From positions 1-35,159 of the forward strand of contig CAZVLA010000007.1 in assembly GCA_964627805.1 (NCBI GenBank): 35,159 nt of DNA. The letters are read 5' to 3'. Below are positions 1 to 6,067 of this stretch, piece by piece. The stretch is from CAZAMI01 sp964627805 (GTDB lineage Archaea > Thermoproteota > Thermoprotei_A > Sulfolobales > NBVN01). Made by a program: the position numbers and the translations under genes. How positions within the stretch are numbered: position 1 is the first letter of the stretch; each line of letters starts with the position of its first letter. Below the pieces are notes generated by a model. That model was not told where the DNA came from and did no database searches. It saw only the letters and a program-made list of their open reading frames with translations.

Positions 1-193
1 ACACAGAAAAACTTATTAAGGAGTAGATACGTACCATCAGAAGAGTGCACCTTAAGAACCAAGTGGGGCCAAGGAAGTTACGTTGAGGGGGACACAATCA
101 GGAAGTTAGGAAAACAAACCAGGAAACACTAATGAAAACAAATAAAAGGAGGAATGAAACAAATAAACAAGGGAGCCACCAACAACCCCCACA
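1..193 (+). promoter_or_regulatory. CRISPR leader of array 1
   Basis: This AT-rich, gene-free stretch lies directly before the first repeat of array 1. Its reverse complement recurs at 5750-5942 before array 2. The 60 nt next to the repeat (134-193) are identical in the two copies, and the outer part diverges but remains clearly alignable. A conserved AAAACTTATTAAGGAGTAGA block near the outer edge (about 8-27) resembles an archaeal TATA region. The array reads away from this leader on the plus strand, which agrees with the degenerate repeat at the far end. Leaders normally carry the array promoter and the spacer-integration signal; here that role is inferred from position and conservation. 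The true outer limit may lie outside the window. Confidence 0.85.
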
Positions 194-1082
194 GATCCCA
201 TATAAGGGAATAGAAAGACAGAACAACAACAATAAGCATACGCGAAGCCACATCAATAGATCCCATATAAGGGAATAGAAAGATCTTGAACCTCTTCAGG
301 ATGGGACCGCTCTGAAGCTCCTGATCCCATATAAGGGAATAGAAAGTCCTAGCAAGAGCTAATGCCGAATCCTTACCGCCAGAGAATAGATAGATCCCAT
401 ATAAGGGAATAGAAAGAGCGTAATGTATTGCGAAATCACAAATCCTCTCTAGCTTCAGATCCCATATAAGGGAATAGAAAGTCAGAATGTCCATAAAGAA
501 GGGAGAGAGGTTAGAGGACGGGATCCCATATAAGGGAATAGAAAGAAGTATCCAGGCCTTAGATCGTTTTGGCTAAGCATCAACCGATCCCATATAAGGG
601 AATAGAAAGTCCTTACTCCTAGTAGCATCGCTTAGAGGTGAATAGTGCGCCTGATCCCATATAAGGGAATAGAAAGTTGAATCAACCCTAGCTAGGGGTA
701 AGTACGTTAGGGGGTCATGATCCCATATAAGGGAATAGAAAGTATCGTCCATCACACTAGCGCCCCCAACCTCTTGATATCTGATAACGATCCCATATAA
801 GGGAATAGAAAGACGCTCGTATTGCGTTATGCCAGCTATCATGAAATACTTTCTTCTTGATCCCATATAAGGGAATAGAAAGAATAAAACATCCTCAACA
901 CCCGAACGTAAGTCCTCTAGCCTTGATCCCATATAAGGGAATAGAAAGTCTCTTTTGTGAGTAGGTACTCCAAAAATTTTCCCTCAAGTAGATCCCATAT
1001 AAGGGAATAGAAAGCACGAGTCTAGCAAATATCTCAAGCTGTGGTAACAACGAACTGTGATCCCATATAAGGGAATAGGAGA
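194..1082 (+). CRISPR. CRISPR array 1: 14 repeats, 13 spacers
   Basis: A 24-nt repeat beginning GATCCCATATAAGG and ending GAATAGAAAG starts at 194, 259, 323, 393, 458, 522, 586, 653, 719, 789, 859, 925, 991 and 1059. Spacers are 40-46 nt. The last repeat (1059-1082) is altered in its final four bases (GAGA for AAAG), marking the trailer end, so the leader is on the left and transcription is on the plus strand. TCCC and GGGA within the repeat can form only a weak hairpin. Short repeats ending in GAAAG are typical of crenarchaeal type I-A/III arrays. Spacer 3 (347-392) reads as a PP-loop ATPase motif on its complement. The csx1-like gene starts only about 10 nt after the last repeat. Confidence 0.98.
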
Positions 1083-1091
1083 GTATATAGT

Positions 1092-2039
1092 TTGGGGGTT
1101 GGTTTGGGTAGTGGTAGGGTGTTAGTGGTTGCTTCTTGGGGTTTTCCTCCTGCTTGGTTTAAGTTTAGGTATTATTTGAGGTTTGATCATGTTGGTTTGA
1201 GGGAGTCGTTAGGTGGTTTAGATGGGTTTAGTTGTTCATCGTGTAGTTCTACGTTAGTTATTGTCTCCGCTCTTAAGGCTGCTGGGTTTAGGTGTGATTC
1301 ATTAATCTTCGGTACGGATTCAGTTATTAATCCATCCTCAGTTGATGGGGGTGCCTCACTACGTAAGTGCGCTATTGAGCAATATAGGTCTTGGCTGGAT
1401 TCATTATGGCGTGAGTGTGAGTGCTGTAGTGGTGCTCCTGAGGGCTTCGTTATTCACGTATTACCTGGTGTTGGGAAGTACTTTGGGTGGAGGTTCGGCG
1501 GTACTCTCGACTACTTATTTAATAGCGTCTACACGGTCGTGCTGAGTAAGTTACTTAGTGGTGGGTATAACTGGGTTGTACTAGACCTAACACACGGTAT
1601 AAACTTCCAAGCCATAACTACCCTCTACGCAACAGTAGCTGCGTCAGTAACTACGGATCTAGAGGATAGGTTAGTACTAGTGAATTCAGAACCAGCTGTA
1701 GGGGGTAGGGAGAGATGTATAGAGTTTAGTAAGGGGAGAGGAGGTACGGAAGTTACTGAATCACTAAGCGTAATAGATGTTTCGAGGCTTCAGGAAGTCA
1801 TTAAGTTAGTAAGGTACATTAAGAACCTCTTAACACTTAACCCATCAGCACAGTTAGCTAGGGCCACTAAGGAGGTTAGACGTATTAAGGAGTTAAGTGA
1901 AGCTGTAATACCTATACAGGAGTACGTACTAGCACTAACAAACGCCTTAGCAGGACCTACGTTCCCCAACGCCTACTGCCTAGATAGTGAGGAGTTTAGG
2001 GTATCCGATAAAGTACTGAGTAACCCCTGCATAGACTAA
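1092..2039 (+). CDS. csx1: Csx1-like CARF protein lacking the HEPN domain
   Basis: 315 aa. Csx1-family proteins bind cyclic oligoadenylate made by type III CRISPR complexes through an N-terminal CARF domain and cut RNA with a C-terminal HEPN domain. Here the CARF part is recognisable: a LVVASWGFPP strand near residue 11, a Rossmann-like core, and the family signature DLTHGIN at 165-171. No HEPN R-x4-H motif appears, and at 315 aa it is far shorter than Csx1 proteins of about 450 aa. After the TAA stop the same frame stays open for another 22 codons, so recent C-terminal loss is possible. The start is a TTG 10 nt after the terminal CRISPR repeat; TTG at 1104 or GTG at 1119 are alternatives. 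It may act as a sensor or decoy, or be decaying. Family assignment is fairly firm, activity is not. Confidence 0.75.
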   Translation: MGVGLGSGRVLVVASWGFPPAWFKFRYYLRFDHVGLRESLGGLDGFSCSSCSSTLVIVSALKAAGFRCDSLIFGTDSVINPSSVDGGASLRKCAIEQYRSWLDSLWRECECCSGAPEGFVIHVLPGVGKYFGWRFGGTLDYLFNSVYTVVLSKLLSGGYNWVVLDLTHGINFQAITTLYATVAASVTTDLEDRLVLVNSEPAVGGRERCIEFSKGRGGTEVTESLSVIDVSRLQEVIKLVRYIKNLLTLNPSAQLARATKEVRRIKELSEAVIPIQEYVLALTNALAGPTFPNAYCLDSEEFRVSDKVLSNPCID

Positions 2040-2121
2040 CCATCACTGAATGTAAAGCCCCTAAGCTACGAACCTAATGAAATTAACGATAAGGATCTGG
2101 ACTTCTGAATTCGGGGGTTCT

Positions 2122-2229
2122 TTACTCCACCCCAATAATACCTAGTGACTTAGCTTCCTCAGGTCTTAATGTCTCAAAGTTCCTTAGTAGTGAGGTACCT
2201 ACTGGGATTATATGTACCCACCTAATCAA
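2122..2229 (-). pseudogene. Relic of a CARF-family N-terminus
   Basis: On the minus strand between csx1 and nurA, a 35-codon reading frame encodes HIIPVGTSLLRNFETL followed by RPEEAKSLGIIGVE and a stop. The VGTSLL-N pattern at the N-terminus is typical of CRISPR-associated CARF proteins of the APE2256/Csm6 kind. Nothing longer follows: the frame closes at 2122, and the +1 frame stays open only about 20 more codons. I read it as the remnant of a truncated CARF gene displaced when the cassette was rearranged. A GGTGATC ribosome-binding sequence lies just before the TTG at 2229, so expression as a short peptide is not excluded. The evidence rests on a single motif. Confidence 0.35.
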
Positions 2230-2243
2230 GTTGATCACCAAGA

Positions 2244-2253
2244 TTATATATAA
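2244..2253 (+). promoter_or_regulatory. TATA box for nurA-herA
   Basis: TTATATATAA is centred about 30 nt upstream of the TTG start of nurA at 2279, the expected spacing for a nearly leaderless archaeal transcript. The sequence is close to palindromic and could also fire leftward. It implies that nurA-herA has a promoter of its own, separate from csx1. Confidence 0.6.
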
Positions 2254-2278
2254 CGAGTAAGTAAATAAGTAAGCGGTA

Positions 2279-3475
2279 TTGAGTGTGGTGGGTATTAATG
2301 AGTGCCTTAGGGAGTTAAGTAACTTAATCCACTCAATTAAGTCTAGGCTAGGTAGGGTAGTTGTTGATAGGGTTAATAGGTCATTACTTGAGTACGTAGA
2401 TACCTCAGGTACTTCCAAACCATTAAGTAGTGACTTTATTGAGGTACACCCACTCGGGAACGTCAGTGATTACTCACTAGCTTACATAGACTCAAGCTCT
2501 AGGGGTTTAGGTACTGACATTGCTAGGATACACGTAGTATCTGCTTCAGCATTAGTTAATGGGTTAGCAGTAACGGTCCCCGACTTCAGTAGGGATTACG
2601 TACCTCAGGGTACTTACTTAGTAGGTATTAAGTCATCTTATGAAGTACTTAAGTCTATTGAGGAGGCGCGAGTAAGCTTCATTAAGGTTAGGGATTTAGT
2701 AGGTAATTACTACCTACCTGACTATAAGGACGACGACATAGGTGATGAGCTTAGGCAGTTAATTGAGAACTACTTAATTAGTGAGGTAATTAGTAGCTAC
2801 ACCATAGACGCCTTAGTAATTGATGGCCCGATATACCACTTACCGACTCAGGCATTGAGGAGTAGGTATGGTGACTTATTTAAGGAGTTAATTAAGCGTA
2901 GGGTCTCTATAGTCAGTAACTCCGACGTACCTATTGTGGGGTTCGTTAAGCGTGTTGAGTTTAGTAGGAAGTTAGTTAGGTGTAGGGAGTTTAGGGAGTT
3001 ACTGAGGGTGAGGCTCGGTAGGGACCTACCGCTAGATACTAATGATGTGTTAGCTATGGATTTACTAATGAGTAACTACTCAGAACTACCTTACCTACAA
3101 CCTATTGTCGTGGGTCCTATGCTCTACGCGTACACCTCACTACCTAAGGAGTTAAGTAACTTACCATTAACTAGGGTGTTCTGGTACGTAGCACGTAGGA
3201 CACCAGCAGGTACTCAAGTAGCTAGGGTGGAGGTACTAGAGACTCACTGGCGTAGGTGGGCATCAGTTATTGAGGGGGTAATTAATTACTTACTCAACTC
3301 ATTAACACTACGTAACGTGCCCTTAGGTATTGATGTAGTTGATAAGTTATCTAAGAGATTATCGGGTATTACCTACGTACTACTACTCAGGAGCTTAAGT
3401 TCAGTAGCTAATTTATCCTATGATGAGTATGATAGATTAAGGGAGGTTAGGAGGGAGTTAGGTATTGAGTACTGA
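2279..3475 (+). CDS. nurA: NurA 5'-3' nuclease
   Basis: 398 aa. NurA is a manganese-dependent nuclease that works with the HerA translocase to resect DNA ends. The family's first catalytic motif is visible as YIDSSSRGLG with Asp71, and the second as LVIDGPIY with Asp182, followed by VGFVKRVE (220-227), which fits the NurA fold. The TTG start follows a TATA box by about 30 nt. The 3' end overlaps herA by 11 nt, so the two are translated together, in line with their known physical complex. In many archaea nurA and herA flank mre11-rad50; here those genes are missing and CRISPR arrays flank the pair instead. Length is normal for the family and both motifs are intact, so it is probably active. 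Confidence 0.88.
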   Translation: MSVVGINECLRELSNLIHSIKSRLGRVVVDRVNRSLLEYVDTSGTSKPLSSDFIEVHPLGNVSDYSLAYIDSSSRGLGTDIARIHVVSASALVNGLAVTVPDFSRDYVPQGTYLVGIKSSYEVLKSIEEARVSFIKVRDLVGNYYLPDYKDDDIGDELRQLIENYLISEVISSYTIDALVIDGPIYHLPTQALRSRYGDLFKELIKRRVSIVSNSDVPIVGFVKRVEFSRKLVRCREFRELLRVRLGRDLPLDTNDVLAMDLLMSNYSELPYLQPIVVGPMLYAYTSLPKELSNLPLTRVFWYVARRTPAGTQVARVEVLETHWRRWASVIEGVINYLLNSLTLRNVPLGIDVVDKLSKRLSGITYVLLLRSLSSVANLSYDEYDRLREVRRELGIEY

Positions 3476-5303
3476 TTTAGGGGGTATTAACGTCAGGGAG
3501 TTAGTTAGTGGGGCTGAGGAGTTAGCTATTAAGTTAGCATCTAATGGTGAGTTAGTAGGTCACGTAACTAAGGCATACCCCGTTGAGGTTCTTGAGGGTA
3601 GGAGGGTAGTAGCTATTGAGGTGGGCTTTAATGATTACATGAGGTTCATTAGTAGGGGGTTGAGGGTAGGTATAGGATCTATACTAGCTATACTTAACCC
3701 ATTAACTAAGTGCTTATTCTTAGGTACCGTAGTTGGTTATAAGAGGGAGGACCTACTATCAATACTTAACGTACCTATACTTAACCCACCTAAGGACCCA
3801 ACAACTATTCAGACACCGCTAATACTCTACGTAGACCTAATAGCTGAGGGTGACTTAAGTAGTGAGGGGATTGTTGAGGGTATTAGGCCCCCAGCAACAC
3901 CTATAGAACCAAACTCACCAGTGTTCATACCTAAGCCTGAGGTAATTATGGAGATGCTTGGACTACCTAGGGATGGGGTGCTCGTAGGTTACTTAAGGAC
4001 GGGATCGGATATTAGGTATGACATAGGTGTTAAGTTACCGTTAGATACTCTATACCATCACGTACTAGTAGTAGGTACTACGGGTAGTGGTAAGACTGTA
4101 TTACTTAAGAACATAGCTACATCAGTAGTTAGGGAATATGGAGGGTTAAGACCTCTAGTAATAGCTCTAGATTTGCAGGGGGACTACGTTAGGTTACCTA
4201 CGGAGGTTAGCGGTATTAATGAGTTGACGGTGCTAATCCCCGTAACTAGGGGGTTCCTTAACATACTTGAATTGAGTAGTAACTCAAGTACTGAGGTAGT
4301 GGGTGAGGAGTTAGTTCGTAGGTATGTGGATCTAACGTTTAAGGACTTAATTAGTAGTTATGATGTAATCAGCGTTGATAGTGAGTTTGATGAGTTAGGT
4401 AGTTATGAATTCATTAAGTCAGTAAGTGCTGAGGTAATTACTAATTACGGTAGTAAGTTCAGGATTAAGTTAGTTACTTGGTCCTTAGTATTTAGTGATG
4501 TCTATAGTGAGTTAAGTAACTTCGTACCTATCCTCTCAACTCAAGCTAGGATATTCATAACTAAGTTACTCAGTAGTTACTTAAGCTCAGTAGGTGGGGG
4601 GTCGGGTGTTAGTATTGACTCAGTATGTGAGAGGTTGGTCCTTATTGAGGACATAGGTAGGAACTTGAAGGTACATAAGTTGACGCTTGAGAACATCATT
4701 AGGTGCTTAGCACTACTTAAGGATACGGGCTTATTCGATGTTAGGTTAGGTGAGTACTTACGGTTTAGAGAGCCTAACTATAGTGAGTTATTCAGTAGTG
4801 TTGATTCGGTATTGGTAGCTGATATTAGGTTCTGTAGGCCCCCATTTACTCAGTCACCCTACGCTGAGTCAATATTTGTCTATAGGTTACTCGATAAGTT
4901 ATTCAGCTGGAAGGACTCAGAGCTTAAGGAGGGTAGGGAGCCTAGACCAACGGTACTACTCATTGATGAAGCACATAACTACTTCCCCCAAGGAGGTACT
5001 GAATTAATGAGTAAGGGTATGGTTGAGGAAGTAATTAATAAGTTAATGAGGTTAGGTAGGGTTAGGAAGTTAGGAGTCGTACTAGCTACTCACCAACCAA
5101 GTGACTTAAATAGATTAGCTATACAACTAAGTAACACAAAAATAGCATTAAGGAGTGACGAAGAAACACTAAAAACCATAGGTCTCGAGAAGTACTACGA
5201 AGACCTAAGAAACGCACCAGCAGGCTACGCAGTAATTAACACATACTTAATAAAAACACAAACGTTAAAAATAGTAACACCTGAACCTCCTAAAATGAAT
5301 TAG
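3465..5303 (+). CDS. herA: HerA hexameric DNA translocase/helicase
   Basis: 612 aa. HerA is an FtsK/HerA-class ATPase that pumps DNA into the NurA nuclease. An N-terminal HAS-barrel-like region (about 25-175) is followed by Walker A GTTGSGKT at 204-211, Walker B LLIDEAHNYFP around Asp501-Glu502, and the sensor stretch VVLATHQPSDL near 538-548. The TTG start overlaps the end of nurA by 11 nt, indicating translational coupling. The gene is slightly long for the family but has all core motifs. The last ~200 nt (from about 5090) shift to A-rich codons, with AAA replacing AAG for Lys, unlike the rest of the gene. It stops 26 nt before the trailer repeat of array 2, so read-through from that array would be antisense to herA. 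Confidence 0.9.
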   Translation: MSTDLGGINVRELVSGAEELAIKLASNGELVGHVTKAYPVEVLEGRRVVAIEVGFNDYMRFISRGLRVGIGSILAILNPLTKCLFLGTVVGYKREDLLSILNVPILNPPKDPTTIQTPLILYVDLIAEGDLSSEGIVEGIRPPATPIEPNSPVFIPKPEVIMEMLGLPRDGVLVGYLRTGSDIRYDIGVKLPLDTLYHHVLVVGTTGSGKTVLLKNIATSVVREYGGLRPLVIALDLQGDYVRLPTEVSGINELTVLIPVTRGFLNILELSSNSSTEVVGEELVRRYVDLTFKDLISSYDVISVDSEFDELGSYEFIKSVSAEVITNYGSKFRIKLVTWSLVFSDVYSELSNFVPILSTQARIFITKLLSSYLSSVGGGSGVSIDSVCERLVLIEDIGRNLKVHKLTLENIIRCLALLKDTGLFDVRLGEYLRFREPNYSELFSSVDSVLVADIRFCRPPFTQSPYAESIFVYRLLDKLFSWKDSELKEGREPRPTVLLIDEAHNYFPQGGTELMSKGMVEEVINKLMRLGRVRKLGVVLATHQPSDLNRLAIQLSNTKIALRSDEETLKTIGLEKYYEDLRNAPAGYAVINTYLIKTQTLKIVTPEPPKMN

Positions 5304-5328
5304 CCCTCCCCCTTTGAGGTAAAACTTA

Positions 5329-5749
5329 GTTTCTATTCCCTTATATGGGATCCCTTGTCCTCAGAGAACCACGTAAGCCCGTTAGATGCCTCAGCTTTCT
5401 ATTCCCTTATATGGGATCAGAGACCTTGTCCTGGGAAGGTATCAAAGACTGTTAAGGTACTTTCTATTCCCTTATATGGGATCTACGAAGTGCTGGATAA
5501 GTGGTACGACTGGAAAGTAGTGAATCTTTCTATTCCCTTATATGGGATCATGAGAGGGACGAGGGGGATGCCGTAGCGTGGTTACTGAACGCTTTCTATT
5601 CCCTTATATGGGATCCCCACCATGATTTCTTCCTAAGCTCTTTAAGCACATCCATGTCTTTCTATTCCCTTATATGGGATCGTGAGGAGATCGAGGCTAA
5701 GATGCTTGAAGTCCCTGCTGACAGTCTTTCTATTCCCTTATATGGGATC
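5329..5749 (-). CRISPR. CRISPR array 2: 7 repeats, 6 spacers
   Basis: The same 24-nt repeat as array 1 appears in reverse complement, starting at 5329, 5395, 5460, 5526, 5592, 5658 and 5726. Spacers are 41-44 nt and differ from those of array 1. The copy at 5329 has G for C at its outer base and marks the trailer end; the leader lies to the right at 5750-5942. Transcription is therefore on the minus strand, toward herA. Shared repeat and leader mean one processing and adaptation machinery probably serves both arrays. Complements of several spacers read as open protein-like sequence (for example 5682-5725 and 5550-5591). Confidence 0.98.
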
Positions 5750-5942
5750 TGTGGGGGTTGTTGGTGGCTCCCTTGTTTATTTGTTTCATTCCTCCTTTTA
5801 TTTGTTTTCGTTAGTGTTTTCTGGTTAGCTTTCCTAACTTTCTGATTGTGTTCTCCTCAACGTAACTTACTTAAGCTTACTTGGTCCTCAAGGTGCACTG
5901 TTCTGATTGTGGGTGTCTACTCCTTAATAAGTTTTTCGGTAT
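5750..5942 (-). promoter_or_regulatory. CRISPR leader of array 2 (inverted copy)
   Basis: This is the inverted copy of the leader at 1-193. The 60 nt touching the first repeat (5750-5809) are identical to 134-193. Farther out are substitutions and small insertions, but blocks such as AAAAACTTATTAAGGAGTAGA (about 5916-5936, reverse complement) are retained. The two leaders thus form a long inverted repeat enclosing everything from 1 to 5942. Reading frames called across this stretch look accidental. Confidence 0.85.
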
Positions 5943-6067
5943 CCTGCATTCTCTATTTCGGGTTTGGTTCGTCAGAAGATTCTGATGGTTCATGTGTGGG
6001 GGTTAATATAGTTGTCGCTAATACTTATGTTCCCTAATGAAGGACTGTTACGTTGGTGTGTTTTTGT

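Noticed and set aside
129..932. Minus-strand reading frames across array 1 with repeated FYSLIWD and SIPLYGI phrases
   Set aside because: The phrases are translations of the 24-nt CRISPR repeat; the frames are by-products of repeat length and spacer sizes.
2230..2418. Longer minus-strand frame reaching into nurA
   Set aside because: This part is a shadow of the nurA start region; only the 2122-2229 part has a recognisable motif.
1..5942. Composite transposon with the leaders as terminal inverted repeats
   Set aside because: No transposase or integrase inside, and the inverted sequences are explained as CRISPR leaders; the left flank needed to look for a target duplication is outside the window.
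5355..6037. Plus-strand reading frames across array 2 and its leader
   Set aside because: Same repeat translation artefact, continuing into AT-rich leader; no ribosome-binding site or family.
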